A stretch of DNA of 64,000 bases from an uncultured Bacteroidales bacterium (GCA_902778265.1 CACYXI010000001.1:1-64000); one strand, 5' to 3'. Positions 39,115-48,735 are shown, counted from the stretch's first letter. Notes: generated by a model not told the origin, from the sequence alone. A program made the numbers and translations.

Positions 39115-39897
39115 TTAACAAACCTCAACGAAAAGTTCTATATCGTAATCATCGTTGTAGCCAAAATGGTATTTTCTATTGCCCTCTTCGTCTGTTGTAA
39201 CGGTGCAGATATCATCTTTGAAGAATTGCATTAGCCATGTAATATATTTGATGCTGTTAAGGCGATGGCGGGCGGTGTCATAATCGTCTTCAACATAGGA
39301 AAGTTCCTCAATGAGCCCATTTTGAGCCTTTTCTGACATATCAAACCAATCCTTTGAGTTGCGCAAAAGGCGCAATTCTGTTAATCGGGTGTTTGCTTTA
39401 GCAAATTCTTCGGTGAAGTGCGGGAGGGCGCTAATAAAGTCGTTTAATGTGTACCAATTTCCGCTGATTGCTTCTTTTCTTCGCCGATATAGGGAAAAAC
39501 ACCTTTCGTTGTCGCCGGACACTTCGGGAGACGTTGCTTCAAAATTCAGAAGCTCATTCTCCTTATCGTCAAACAATTTTTCGCTTCCCTTGTACAGATA
39601 TGCACAATAATTGCTTTCATCTCCGCTCTGAATTGGTCTTCTGATAAGGTTTTCCTTGTTTAGGAGGTGGGCAATAGTGTCATAGCTATCTTTTGGGTAT
39701 CTTCCAACATAGCAATTTGTGTACTGCTCGGAGATTTCGGGATAATCTTCAATCTTTGACTTGCTCGTACTTTCGATTGCATCAAAGTCTGCAGAGTAAG
39801 AACGATTATTGAGGTTCTTGAGAATGTTCATGTTGCCCTGTACAAGGACTTCTTTTGTTTTGGTGTTCACCAAATATCCGTGAAGGTCGTATCCCAT
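39115..39897 (-). CDS. Hypothetical protein (260 aa)
   Basis: Starts MGYDLHGYLVNTK; an upstream ATG overlaps the neighbouring gene. Acidic and helical, with no known motif. It may be in one transcript with the 172-aa gene. Confidence 0.65.
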   Translation of the reverse strand: MGYDLHGYLVNTKTKEVLVQGNMNILKNLNNRSYSADFDAIESTSKSKIEDYPEISEQYTNCYVGRYPKDSYDTIAHLLNKENLIRRPIQSGDESNYCAYLYKGSEKLFDDKENELLNFEATSPEVSGDNERCFSLYRRRKEAISGNWYTLNDFISALPHFTEEFAKANTRLTELRLLRNSKDWFDMSEKAQNGLIEELSYVEDDYDTARHRLNSIKYITWLMQFFKDDICTVTTDEEGNRKYHFGYNDDYDIELFVEVC

Positions 39898-39917
39898 AAT
39901 GTTTTCCTTTAGTGTTG

Positions 39918-40436
39918 TTAATCTTTGGTTGTTTTTCCCTTTTTTGTCCATGTGCCACTTTTATAGACATATGTGCCGGGTGTAAGGCCTTTGTCCAAAA
40001 AATAAAGAATTAGGCTGAAGATATACTCCATGTTGTCCCAAATATATTGATATAGAGACCACATGTATTCTTTTGTCTCTTTGGGGTAATCCGCCCCGTA
40101 AGCGCTGTTTTCTGTGCCTTCAATCCGTTCGTTGTAACAACCAATAATTTTTGCAACCTCGTCAAGAACAAAGGCACCACCAAATAAATTCCATTGGTCT
40201 ACACCCCATCCGTGTCTTTCTATGTTATAAGAAAGGCCATCTAACTGCCTGCGGACGTCTTCAAGGCTTGATGCCAACGGTCCAAATTTCACAATATTCT
40301 CCTCGCTGCGCAAAATTTCCTTTATTGCAAAATCAATTGCTTTGGTAGAATATTTTTCGCCGAAATCAAACCCTTCAAAGTTTATACACTTTATCAGTTT
40401 GATGTGGTCTTCGTTTAGAGTTAGAGTTTTGCTCAT
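39918..40436 (-). CDS. Hypothetical protein (172 aa)
   Basis: Unrecognised, helical. Starts MSKTLTLNEDHIKLIKCI, whose LxLNExHIKLI resembles the first half of the targeting motif, but the ESVKxxL half is absent. Confidence 0.65.
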   Translation of the reverse strand: MSKTLTLNEDHIKLIKCINFEGFDFGEKYSTKAIDFAIKEILRSEENIVKFGPLASSLEDVRRQLDGLSYNIERHGWGVDQWNLFGGAFVLDEVAKIIGCYNERIEGTENSAYGADYPKETKEYMWSLYQYIWDNMEYIFSLILYFLDKGLTPGTYVYKSGTWTKKGKTTKD

Positions 40437-40494
40437 GTTACGTTATTTTTTGTTTCTTAAAATCTAAAGATTCTTTTCTTAAAAGGAAAGCTAT

Positions 40495-41532
40495 TTAGTC
40501 TTTGCTAATGCTTTTAAGCAGCTCTTTGTCTTTTTCTGTTAACTTTTTGGGTAGCTTGTATCTAATTCGTACAGTAATTCTTCCCTGTGGGCTTACTATT
40601 TTACCGTTGTTATACAAAACTAACCCCTTGCCTTCAAATTGGAAACAACTCCAATCGTAGGTCAATTCGGGCACCTTTAGGTGGATTCTACTACCATCAG
40701 GCGCTGTAATATCCTTTTCGTAACCCAACATTGCTTGGGAAAATGGGACATAATCCTCATACATCAGATTCCTCCCGTCATAGACACTGTATTTGTTGTC
40801 TTTGCTCTTTTGTACGTGGAGATGTATGATAAGGTCTCCGCGTGGACCTTCTCCGTAGGGGTCTTCTCCGCCCTTTCCTGCTACCACAATAATGGAACTG
40901 TCTGCGGCATATTGTGGAATATTAATTTGAATGTCTTCATCAATGGTTTCGATTCCGCTTCCGTGACAATGTTCACATTCCTTAACAATGGTAAAACCTC
41001 GTCCTTGACAGTTTTGGCATGGGGTTTGGAACATTTGTAGCATATTTCCCTTGCTGACCCTTTGGGTTATAACACCGGTTCCGTTGCAATAAGGACAGGT
41101 CTGTGCTTCTTCGGCGCCACTACCATTGCAGTGGGAGCACGAGTGAGTAGATTGCATTGTGAAGTTAAATGTGTCACCCTTAACGGCGGTGTCAATATCA
41201 ATTGACAAACGAACTTCGCTATCGGGACCTTTTCGTGGACCTCTCCTGTGACTACCAAACATGAAGTCCCATGGAGATATGGACTCATCGTTGCGATGGT
41301 CGTATTCGTACCGTTTTTCTTTATCGGATAGGGTTGCGTTGGCTTCGGCTATTTTCTTGAATTCTTTTTCGGCCTTCTTCTTCTCTTCGTCGGTACCATT
41401 GGCCCATCTGTCGGGATGCCACTTCATCGAGAGTTTGCGGTACTTCTTCTTCAGGGTATCCTCAAACTCCTTCTCGGGAAGTTTCTTTTCTTCCTCGGTA
41501 ATACCTAATATCTCGTAATAGTCCTGTTCCAT
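40495..41532 (-). CDS. dnaJ: DnaJ-type co-chaperone (345 aa)
   Basis: The J domain (residues 1-80) has HPDRW, the HPD motif that stimulates Hsp70. Four CxxCxGxG-type zinc repeats follow: CSHCNGSG, CPYCNGTG, CQNCQGRG, CEHCHGSG. Then comes the C-terminal substrate domain. Length and order match full type I DnaJ. It likely recruits host DnaK. A TATCTTTG element ends 5 nt before the ATG. Confidence 0.9.
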   Translation of the reverse strand: MEQDYYEILGITEEEKKLPEKEFEDTLKKKYRKLSMKWHPDRWANGTDEEKKKAEKEFKKIAEANATLSDKEKRYEYDHRNDESISPWDFMFGSHRRGPRKGPDSEVRLSIDIDTAVKGDTFNFTMQSTHSCSHCNGSGAEEAQTCPYCNGTGVITQRVSKGNMLQMFQTPCQNCQGRGFTIVKECEHCHGSGIETIDEDIQINIPQYAADSSIIVVAGKGGEDPYGEGPRGDLIIHLHVQKSKDNKYSVYDGRNLMYEDYVPFSQAMLGYEKDITAPDGSRIHLKVPELTYDWSCFQFEGKGLVLYNNGKIVSPQGRITVRIRYKLPKKLTEKDKELLKSISKD

Positions 41533-41537
41533 TGGCA

Positions 41538-41545
41538 CAAAGATA
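41538..41545 (-). promoter_or_regulatory. Bacteroidota-type -7 element TATCTTTG (leaderless geometry)
   Basis: Reads TATCTTTGTGCCAATG on the minus strand. Confidence 0.55.
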
Positions 41546-41566
41546 ATACAAATTTTGTTAAGACGA

Positions 41567-41576
41567 AACTATTTAT
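41567..41576 (+). promoter_or_regulatory. Candidate late promoter AACTATTTAT
   Basis: Exact copy, 18 nt upstream of the HEWGH protein gene. Confidence 0.65.
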
Positions 41577-41594
41577 ATAAAAATATGTTCAACC

Positions 41595-42014
41595 ATGCTG
41601 AAAAATATCTTACTTTATATATGGCAGTTGCCACAAAACCTTTTTGGTGCTATACTTGTTTGGCTTTATAATGTAGAATCAAGCAGGGAGTGGAATGATG
41701 TGCCTGTATACTATACTCCATTGATGCCTTCGGGTATTTCCTTGGGTCGTTATATTATATTGAATGACCACTACGAGAATAATACGTGGCAGAATTCAAT
41801 AAATACCCACAACCACGAGTGGGGCCATACGCGCCAATCGGCATATCTTGGGTGGCTATACCTGTTGCTTATAGGCCTACCATCTCTTTGTGGAAACATT
41901 TATGACCGTATCGCGCATAAGGATTGGCCTTATACTGAGTCTGCTAAATGGTATTATAACCAACCTTGGGAGAAGTGGGCTGATAAACTTGGCAATGTAG
42001 AAAGAGAATTTTAG
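41595..42014 (+). CDS. HExxH metallopeptidase-like protein (139 aa)
   Basis: NTHNHEWGHTRQS (about residues 75-87) holds an HEWGH zinc site. It is flanked by a hydrophobic N-terminus (FGAILVWLYNV) and a second hydrophobic segment (WLYLLLIGLPSLCGNIY). Bacterial relatives have the same HEWGHTRQSxxLG layout and unknown targets. Second of two HExxH proteins in the window. It is followed 2 nt later by the WG-repeat gene, with which it shares a late promoter. Confidence 0.65.
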   Translation: MLKNILLYIWQLPQNLFGAILVWLYNVESSREWNDVPVYYTPLMPSGISLGRYIILNDHYENNTWQNSINTHNHEWGHTRQSAYLGWLYLLLIGLPSLCGNIYDRIAHKDWPYTESAKWYYNQPWEKWADKLGNVEREF

Positions 42015-42016
42015 AG

Positions 42017-44368
42017 ATGGGTAGGCAACAATACAACCTAAATAGATTCACACTCCTTAAAGAGACCGCGGCAATTGACGATGGCTATTACGGAGGTATT
42101 AACTGCGCCTTAAACTTTGATGATGATTTATATGAAGAGTATCTGCAAGATAATGACTTGCAGGATACACCTGAAGTTAAAAAGGAATACGCGAAGAATG
42201 AGTGTGATTGGGACATAGAATATCTTGATGGGGAAACTTGGCATGCGTGTGAGAACAAAACGCTGAACTATTCTGAAATGGAAGATGATTTTGGTGAAAG
42301 ATTGGCCTCCGAGATACTGAATGACTGTATGGATGAGAGCGAACACTCGTATGAATTTGACCTTTATCGGGATGATGATGTGGATATCCAAAATCCTAAG
42401 TCTCTGAATGCGGCAGCAAAAAAAGTAATGGCAACCGTTGATAGCCCGTGCGGAAAGTTCCGTGGATGGATTTTAACCGATGGGACGGTTCTTAATGCGG
42501 GGTGGGACCATAATGCGTGCTTTAGAATAAGTCCTGAGATAAAATACCGCGAAGATTTTACTAAACTTGGTAATGTTCGTTTCTCGGATGTGAGTTTAGA
42601 GTTTGGCAAGTATCCAACAACCGAACAGCTACAGATGGTTCGAGAGTTCTGCGATTATCACAGCGGAGATGATATCTATGTAGACTTCCTTGGCGGAAAA
42701 AATGGAAGGGCTGATAAAAAATATCATGGCTTGGATTATTCGGAACTGAAGGATGACCTATATAACTACTATGCGTATGGCAGCATTGGTGGAAGAGGGG
42801 GTATGTTTGAGGCAAAAATAAAAAAGATTGTTGCCGAAAGCGTCCGTGGTGCTCTTGACTTCCTGCTGTTGGAAGGGGATGACCGCTTGAAGAGGGTGAA
42901 CAGGATTATTGATGTGGAGTTTGGTAATCTGCTTAACCTTGACGGGCCTGTTAGTGATAGTGAATACTACGTGGGCGGCAATCCCGAAACCACATGGAGG
43001 CAGTACCTTATGTTCAGCCTAAGGCATACCTTTGGCCTCATGACCAATCAGGACGTACAATATCTACCCCTCGTGGCGAAACTCGCATTCTCTGATAAAG
43101 TTGGGTTTGAAAAACGTAACGATAATGGAACGCAGCTCTCTGTCCTTCTTAAAATGGTGCAACTCCTTAAAAAGGATAACGCGCTGTTTCAGAGGGTTAA
43201 GGCAAATATTGATAGTGTTACATTTGAATCTCTATACCAAGAACTTAAGCCGCAGTTGGAACATATTGCGGCGACAGATAGTGAAGCGGCAAATGCAGTG
43301 GAAGAACGCAACGACTACGATATTGTAGAGGTGAATGACTTTGAAACGGCCAAATACTACGGTGACAGGAGTTGCTCGGAAAGCAAGTTGTGTTACACAC
43401 AAAGCGTAAACACGTGGGATTCCTATACCAAAAACGGTTTAAACAAGGTTTATGTATGTTTGGTTCACGGGTGGGAGGGCGTTCCCGAGGTTGCGACCGA
43501 AAGAAATCCATATGATACATATGGTACAAGTATGATATTTGTATTTATTGACCCTGAGGGAAATATATCAACAAGTAACTGTAGGTGGAATCACTATACC
43601 GAGGGTCAATATAATGGCGATGTTGACCATGCGTTTACCAAAACGACCTTGGCAGAAACCGTAGGGGTCCCGTTTGATAAAGTGTTTAAACCCCACACGA
43701 AGGAAAAACTGCGGGCGATGGGCTACATCCAGTTTGATGAAGTTCAGGGGTTGTTGGATGAGGGTATGAACCCCAAAGAGCTATTTAGCAGTATGGGCTA
43801 CTTTAATGATGGTTTTGCGAGGGTTAGACTAAACAGCAAGTTTAATTTCATTAATAAGAAAGGCAAACTTCTTTCAAATCAATGGCTTGATAGAGCGGGC
43901 GATTTTGAGGATGGTTTTGCAGCGGTTGGACTAAACGGCAAGTGTAATTTCCTCACCAAGGAGGGTAAACTGCTTTCGAATCAGTGGTTTGATAGTGCGA
44001 GCAACTTTTACTATGGTTTTGCACTGATTAGACTAGACAACAGGTTTAATTTCCTCACCAAGAAGGGCAACTTACTTTCAAATCTATGGTTTGATTATGT
44101 GGGCTTTTTTAGAGATAGTTTTGCGGCGGTTGGGTTAAACAACAAGTATAATTTCATCAACAAGGATGGTAAACTGCTTTCAAATCAATGGTTTGATGAT
44201 GTGTATAGCTTTAAAGATGGTCTTGCGCGGGTTGAACTAAACGGTAAGTGGGGAAGCATAGACAGGAATGGTAAGTTATATATGAATGAATCAAAACACC
44301 GCCAAGTAGCAATAAGCGAATCGGACATCCGTGGTCTTGTTGCCGAATGTGTGCGACGCCTGTTTTAA
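42017..44368 (+). CDS. WG-repeat protein with two targeting motifs (783 aa)
   Basis: A first motif copy is at residues 266-280 (AKIKKIVAESVRGAL) and a second at the extreme C-terminus (VAISESDIRGLVAECVRRLF). Between residues about 595 and 755 lie five WG-type repeats of about 32 residues (FNFINKKGKLLSNQWLD pattern). The middle contains LCYTQSVNTWDSYTKNGLNK, a segment I recall from other phage proteins. Probably a large virion-internal or injected protein. Confidence 0.7.
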   Translation: MGRQQYNLNRFTLLKETAAIDDGYYGGINCALNFDDDLYEEYLQDNDLQDTPEVKKEYAKNECDWDIEYLDGETWHACENKTLNYSEMEDDFGERLASEILNDCMDESEHSYEFDLYRDDDVDIQNPKSLNAAAKKVMATVDSPCGKFRGWILTDGTVLNAGWDHNACFRISPEIKYREDFTKLGNVRFSDVSLEFGKYPTTEQLQMVREFCDYHSGDDIYVDFLGGKNGRADKKYHGLDYSELKDDLYNYYAYGSIGGRGGMFEAKIKKIVAESVRGALDFLLLEGDDRLKRVNRIIDVEFGNLLNLDGPVSDSEYYVGGNPETTWRQYLMFSLRHTFGLMTNQDVQYLPLVAKLAFSDKVGFEKRNDNGTQLSVLLKMVQLLKKDNALFQRVKANIDSVTFESLYQELKPQLEHIAATDSEAANAVEERNDYDIVEVNDFETAKYYGDRSCSESKLCYTQSVNTWDSYTKNGLNKVYVCLVHGWEGVPEVATERNPYDTYGTSMIFVFIDPEGNISTSNCRWNHYTEGQYNGDVDHAFTKTTLAETVGVPFDKVFKPHTKEKLRAMGYIQFDEVQGLLDEGMNPKELFSSMGYFNDGFARVRLNSKFNFINKKGKLLSNQWLDRAGDFEDGFAAVGLNGKCNFLTKEGKLLSNQWFDSASNFYYGFALIRLDNRFNFLTKKGNLLSNLWFDYVGFFRDSFAAVGLNNKYNFINKDGKLLSNQWFDDVYSFKDGLARVELNGKWGSIDRNGKLYMNESKHRQVAISESDIRGLVAECVRRLF

Positions 44369-44383
44369 CAATAGAAAAGAAAA

Positions 44384-44414
44384 ACCGTAGGATTATTCCT
44401 GCGGTTTCTTGTTT
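44384..44414. terminator. Bidirectional intrinsic terminator
   Basis: ACCGTAGGATTATTCCTGCGGT flanked by A and T runs, between convergent genes. Confidence 0.8.
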
Positions 44415-44809
44415 TTAGGTACAAAGCAATTCACTGTTCCGATTAAGAAAATGGGTTCCGATAATTTCTCCCAATGCTCAATTTTATTTGAATCTACGGG
44501 TCTTCCAATCGGGGATGTTGCAACAGTAATGTGTGGCTGTTTGTTATTGGAGGGGAACCCGTTTACTTTTACTGCAATTGCCTTATCGGAGACGCCGTAA
44601 TGTGTCGCGCTTAGGGTAACCTTCTGTCCTTTTTGCTTCTTGCAGATTTCGCCCCATTTCTGTGCGTTTTCGGACCCATCGTTGTAGATGATAGTCATAT
44701 GGTCGCCATAGGGCTTGTAGCCATCAGGAATTGGCGGCAGAACATCAAAAAGACTCTCTCTTGATGCTGCGTCCAAGAATACGCCCCAATATATCCAATT
44801 ATTCTCCAT
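44393..44809 (-). CDS. 2H phosphoesterase-like protein (138 aa)
   Basis: Two HxT motifs (DHMTII near residue 37, PHITVA near residue 92) in a small alpha/beta protein fit the 2H family, which includes LigT and cyclic phosphodiesterases that open 2',3'-cyclic phosphates during RNA repair. It overlaps the end of the upstream 606-aa gene by 11 nt, so the two are translated together. Confidence 0.65.
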   Translation of the reverse strand: MENNWIYWGVFLDAASRESLFDVLPPIPDGYKPYGDHMTIIYNDGSENAQKWGEICKKQKGQKVTLSATHYGVSDKAIAVKVNGFPSNNKQPHITVATSPIGRPVDSNKIEHWEKLSEPIFLIGTVNCFVPKNKKPQE

Positions 44810-46619
44810 CGATATTAAATAGTTGGATAATGGAATCTTTGTTTAAGGTAGAGAGGTCAAAGTCGGGCTCATTCTCTGACTTTTCGTCCCATTCTCTAAA
44901 TCCCGCATCGGAAAGGACCTTTCTTAAGGAAAGGCAGGAATTAACATGCGCCTTTATGAGCTCAAAGCGCTCTTTTGAATTAAGTCTGCCGCTGATGCGA
45001 GATTCGCCAAAGCCAAATTTACCAATATAAATTTTATTGGCAACTATAGCTCCGAGAAATTCTTCTCTGCTTTTGCTTGTTGCGTTTTCCTCAAAAACAA
45101 TGCTGTTGGGGTCCACCATATAACCTATGCTAAGGTTCGCGACTTCCTCCTGACCGAAATAATAACGATACTTTGAACCTTCGCACCCAGAGTACCTATT
45201 AATCCACAGGGTGCCCTCCTCTTTGACTCCGTTCTTAAAATAAAGAACTTCGGATGCTTCTGGATTGGCGTGTGTCATATCCCCTGAGAATATAACGTGG
45301 TTATCGTCGGTGCGATATTGTGCGTTCCATCCCACTTTTTCTCCTCGTGTATCGATGAAGGAGAGGTCAAAATCATATGTGCCATCGCTTTCCTTCCAAT
45401 AAATACCGAAGTAATTATTGCTTGAGAGCTGATATGATGAACCGAACGGAAGTCCTCCCGCAAAGTTCTTTTCGGACGTAGGGCAAACAAGTTCAAGGTT
45501 CTTCGGGAACTTGACCGTTCCCGCTTTCTTGCTAAGGCGAGAAAGGAGTTCCCTATATAAAATATCTCTAACCTTATTGAGGTATTCTACATTTTTGATG
45601 GGTTCCTTGTTAGGTTTGCTCCAAACCTTTCCATTACGGATAAAGTATGCTTTGGGAGCGTTTCCCTCGCTAATGAGTTTACGTTCGTCAATTGTCTGAA
45701 CGAGGCTGATAATTTTGAAAATATTAAGGTCTTCGGCCCTTTTCTTGATGGTATTAAGGTCCTTTTCATTACCAAGAACTGTCTGCCAAAAGCCTTCTTC
45801 CATGGGCTTATGGAACTTTATTGCCATTTTACGCAAGCGGTTAACGTATGGTGCATTAACCTTACTCCCCTTTAATGCAAGGAAGATGGGCTTAAAACGA
45901 TAAAAGACACCTGCCAATGTTTCCATCTCGTCTTCGGTGAGCGTACCAAGATAAAAGTTGGATGCTTGGCTCTTGAGTGCGGCAAGTGTGTTCTTATCCT
46001 TTATAAGAAGAAGTCTACCTGTTGCCTTATATATAATATAACGCACGAGTTCTACTCCTGATGATGGCCTTAGATTAAGCGCGTCACACACTTTCACCAT
46101 TGCCTCGCGATTTTTGATTGCGTCAACGTCCAAGATAATGTCCTTAACCGTTGTGCGGTGTGTAAGGATGAAGTCGGTCACGGCATCAAGGGTTTCCTGA
46201 GATAAGGCTATCCCACTATAGAGCATATCAAGACACCTCTGATAGACCTCTTCTACTGTTGCTACGCGAATAACTTTATAGTTTGAAAAGTCAATTGCGG
46301 GAACATCGCTCCTGTCTCCATCGTTGCAAATATACGCCTCTCCCTGAAAACCTGTTCCATATGTGCTCAGGTAGTGCAGGATTTGGTCAATGTACAGTTC
46401 TTCGCGACTGCGACTCGTAATATCTTCCCACGACTTATAAAAAGTGGAATTATAATCAATAGCAACGCTATCTATGAAGGATGCCATATCGGTATTGCAC
46501 AGTTCCTCGGGAATAAGATATCCTCTTTGCGCGGCAAGGGAAATCAATGCCTTTGCGTTATTTAACTTAGTTGATTCTGTGGTGCAAACACCGAAGGCCT
46601 TAATAATTGTAGCGTTCAT
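44799..46619 (-). CDS. Large protein with TerD-like C-terminal region (606 aa)
   Basis: The N-terminal 300 residues are helical and unrecognised. Residues about 400-490 (FDLSFIDTRGEKVG and VIFSGDMTHANPEASEVLYF) recall the TerD beta-sandwich, in which DLDxxxxL and SGDxTxA segments bind calcium. A TATATTTG promoter lies about 100 nt upstream. It could act with the 2H phosphoesterase that overlaps its end. Role unknown. Confidence 0.55.
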   Translation of the reverse strand: MNATIIKAFGVCTTESTKLNNAKALISLAAQRGYLIPEELCNTDMASFIDSVAIDYNSTFYKSWEDITSRSREELYIDQILHYLSTYGTGFQGEAYICNDGDRSDVPAIDFSNYKVIRVATVEEVYQRCLDMLYSGIALSQETLDAVTDFILTHRTTVKDIILDVDAIKNREAMVKVCDALNLRPSSGVELVRYIIYKATGRLLLIKDKNTLAALKSQASNFYLGTLTEDEMETLAGVFYRFKPIFLALKGSKVNAPYVNRLRKMAIKFHKPMEEGFWQTVLGNEKDLNTIKKRAEDLNIFKIISLVQTIDERKLISEGNAPKAYFIRNGKVWSKPNKEPIKNVEYLNKVRDILYRELLSRLSKKAGTVKFPKNLELVCPTSEKNFAGGLPFGSSYQLSSNNYFGIYWKESDGTYDFDLSFIDTRGEKVGWNAQYRTDDNHVIFSGDMTHANPEASEVLYFKNGVKEEGTLWINRYSGCEGSKYRYYFGQEEVANLSIGYMVDPNSIVFEENATSKSREEFLGAIVANKIYIGKFGFGESRISGRLNSKERFELIKAHVNSCLSLRKVLSDAGFREWDEKSENEPDFDLSTLNKDSIIQLFNIDGE

Positions 46620-46717
46620 AATTTTGATGGTTTAGAATAAACTTGGAGTTGACTTGCGGGATGTAAGAAAACCAAAAATTCTAAATAGGAACATCGTTTG
46701 CAAAACCAAATCCGATG

Positions 46718-46725
46718 CAAATATA
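46718..46725 (-). promoter_or_regulatory. Bacteroidota-type -7 element TATATTTG
   Basis: About 100 nt upstream of the 606-aa gene. Confidence 0.4.
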
Positions 46726-46789
46726 GTGATAATTTTTTAAAAAACAAGAAAAAAAAGATTTTTTTTCAGTACTCTACCTTTTCGAATGA

Positions 46790-47974
46790 TTAGCTCAATG
46801 ATTTCTTATATCGTTGAATTTCCTTGTTGGCAAGGTCTTGGAATGGGGCAAAGAATCGTCCGAATGCGGATTCGTCCAAGAATTCGGTAATGTTATTATC
46901 CTTTACCATTTTATATAAATTGCTAAAAGAGCGGTCTGTGGGGTCTTGAACATTATACATCATCTCGGAGAGTTCTTTTTTTGCCTCGTCAGTTAACAGT
47001 GGGTTGCTGAGGTTAATTAAACGATTATTTATATCATAGAAATCGCCATCATATCCTTTATTGGCCACACCATTGATAATGTTTTCCTGCCATTGTAGGG
47101 GTTTCTTTTTTGCTTTGATGCGTTCCTCGCAAAGTAATTTGGCTCGTTCCCTGACTTCATCAACAGAGACCGGCCTTTCTGCAATTTCGGGCATTAATTC
47201 CATAAGTTTTGCCTCGCTTACGCCCCTGACATTGCCAATATTGTCTGATGTGTCCCCTAAAAATATCTTTTTTAGCACAACGTTCTCGTGGGGAAACCCC
47301 TTCTCCTTCTTAAAGTTTTTCTCGGAATAGGCAATCTTCTTCCTCGGGTTATAAACACACACCTTTTCACCTATCAATTGTGTAATGTCCTCGTCGCTTG
47401 ACATAATATAGATTAGTTCTTCGGGCTTCTTGTGTTGCACGTAATAAGCAATTAGGTCGTCACCCTCGGTCACATCGTCCATTTGCCACCTGATGAACAT
47501 TTCATTAAAGTACGTGCACAGAATATCTCGCTCCCTCTCAAAGTTCTCTTTGACAAGTTTTTCTGCATCGGTAAGGACCTTCTCTTTCTTCTTATTCTTA
47601 TCAAAAAGATATCGTTGCATTCTTTCTACGTTCTTGTTGAATTCCTTCATATAGTCGGATATCCCGTCGTGTTCTGCGTATTTCTTGTCTCGGTTGGCTT
47701 TATAGTCTTTGTAGAAACGATATCGCAGCATGCCACTATCCTCATTGTCAAAGAACACATAAATGTAGTCAAATGGCCGTTTGGTCATCATTATCCGAAG
47801 CTGAAGGAGGAACTGATAAATTGCGCCATAGTGTTCACCTTTGTAGTTGATTCGTGTATCGGCAAACGAAATCCTCAATAGGTTTCCGCCATCAACAAGT
47901 AGGGTGTAAAAGGGTTCCCCTGTAATGAGGTTGGGATGTGTTTCCTGTATGTTTCTTCTTATGGGCTGTGCCAT
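46790..47974 (-). CDS. rnh: FEN-type 5'-3' exonuclease / RNase H (394 aa)
   Basis: The catalytic acidic motifs of the FEN family are present in order: LLVDGGNLLR, YVFFDNEDS with YKDYKANRD, DDVTEGDDLIA, MSSDEDITQLI and FLGDTSDNIGNVRGVSE (helix-hairpin-helix region). It matches T4 RNase H, which removes Okazaki primers. A full TTTG/TATCTTTG promoter precedes it. Confidence 0.85.
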   Translation of the reverse strand: MAQPIRRNIQETHPNLITGEPFYTLLVDGGNLLRISFADTRINYKGEHYGAIYQFLLQLRIMMTKRPFDYIYVFFDNEDSGMLRYRFYKDYKANRDKKYAEHDGISDYMKEFNKNVERMQRYLFDKNKKKEKVLTDAEKLVKENFERERDILCTYFNEMFIRWQMDDVTEGDDLIAYYVQHKKPEELIYIMSSDEDITQLIGEKVCVYNPRKKIAYSEKNFKKEKGFPHENVVLKKIFLGDTSDNIGNVRGVSEAKLMELMPEIAERPVSVDEVRERAKLLCEERIKAKKKPLQWQENIINGVANKGYDGDFYDINNRLINLSNPLLTDEAKKELSEMMYNVQDPTDRSFSNLYKMVKDNNITEFLDESAFGRFFAPFQDLANKEIQRYKKSLS

Positions 47975-47990
47975 GGACTCTTTTTTCTTA

Positions 47991-47998
47991 CAAAGATA
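47991..47998 (-). promoter_or_regulatory. Bacteroidota-type promoter, TTTTGC-N18-TATCTTTG
   Basis: Both elements are present upstream of the FEN nuclease gene. Confidence 0.65.
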
Positions 47999-48025
47999 GT
48001 GTTTTTGTTCTATTTTGCAAAATTT

Positions 48026-48035
48026 AACTATTTAT
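48026..48035 (+). promoter_or_regulatory. Candidate late promoter AACTATTTAT
   Basis: Exact copy, 50 nt upstream of the first of three tandem motif genes. Confidence 0.6.
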
Positions 48036-48085
48036 TTAAAAATAGTTTTGGCCGTAAGTATGCTCCAAGAAGAAATCGCTGAGAT

Positions 48086-48370
48086 ATGAAAAATACAATT
48101 AAGATAAACGAAGGGCAGTTGGCGCAGATTGTTGCTGAAAGCGTGAAGAAAGCGCTATGTGAAGAAGAGCAGCTTGGGGTTGATAACTCAAGGGATTTCA
48201 TTTACGAGTTCAACGATGCCGCGAGGAAATTTGAGAGTGGATTGAAGAAATATTTGGAGAGGTGTCCTGATGAGGTTTTGTCCGCATCTTATGGGAATGC
48301 TGTATTTAAGAATTTGAACGCATTGAGGAACAGCATATCTGAATTTTACCAAGCAACATACGAAGCATAA
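48086..48370 (+). CDS. Small virion-targeted candidate, tandem member 1 (94 aa)
   Basis: Residues 4-24 (TIKINEGQLAQIVAESVKKA then LCE) are the targeting motif. The remaining 70 residues form a helical acidic/basic body with no known fold. It is 23 nt from the next motif gene. Confidence 0.75.
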   Translation: MKNTIKINEGQLAQIVAESVKKALCEEEQLGVDNSRDFIYEFNDAARKFESGLKKYLERCPDEVLSASYGNAVFKNLNALRNSISEFYQATYEA

Positions 48371-48393
48371 AAAACGAGAAAACAAACAAGAAT

Positions 48394-48702
48394 ATGAAGA
48401 AGAATACAGTTAAACTAAACGAGAGCGCCCTCAGACGGATTGTTGCTGAGAGTGTGAAGAAGGCACTGAAAGAAGACTATGACTGGGAGCATTACAATGA
48501 CGGCCCGTCGATGGAAGAGGATACATTTGAAAATGAACTGCGTTCCGTGATAGAGGAATATGGATTGGCTGTTGCACGATATTATGGAAATAAAGACTTC
48601 GTTAGATGGTGCGTCGATGTAATCAATGGCGTGCTCAATGACAATAAAAAATTATTGGAACCGGGAATTGAACCAGAACCAAGGATGAGGGGAGAATATT
48701 AA
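48394..48702 (+). CDS. Small virion-targeted candidate, tandem member 2 (102 aa)
   Basis: Residues 4-25 (TVKLNESALRRIVAESVKKA then LKE) are the motif. An acidic body follows. Its motif-coding DNA is similar to that of its neighbours but the bodies are unrelated, as if the tag was copied onto different cargo. Confidence 0.75.
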   Translation: MKKNTVKLNESALRRIVAESVKKALKEDYDWEHYNDGPSMEEDTFENELRSVIEEYGLAVARYYGNKDFVRWCVDVINGVLNDNKKLLEPGIEPEPRMRGEY

Positions 48703-48735
48703 AAACTGTCAATAGAAGAATCAAAAAACAAGAAT

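Noticed and set aside
44809..44825. Additional late promoter AACTATTTAA before the 2H gene
   Set aside because: One mismatch, only 6 nt from the start, and inside the coding end of the 606-aa gene, with which the 2H gene is translationally coupled.
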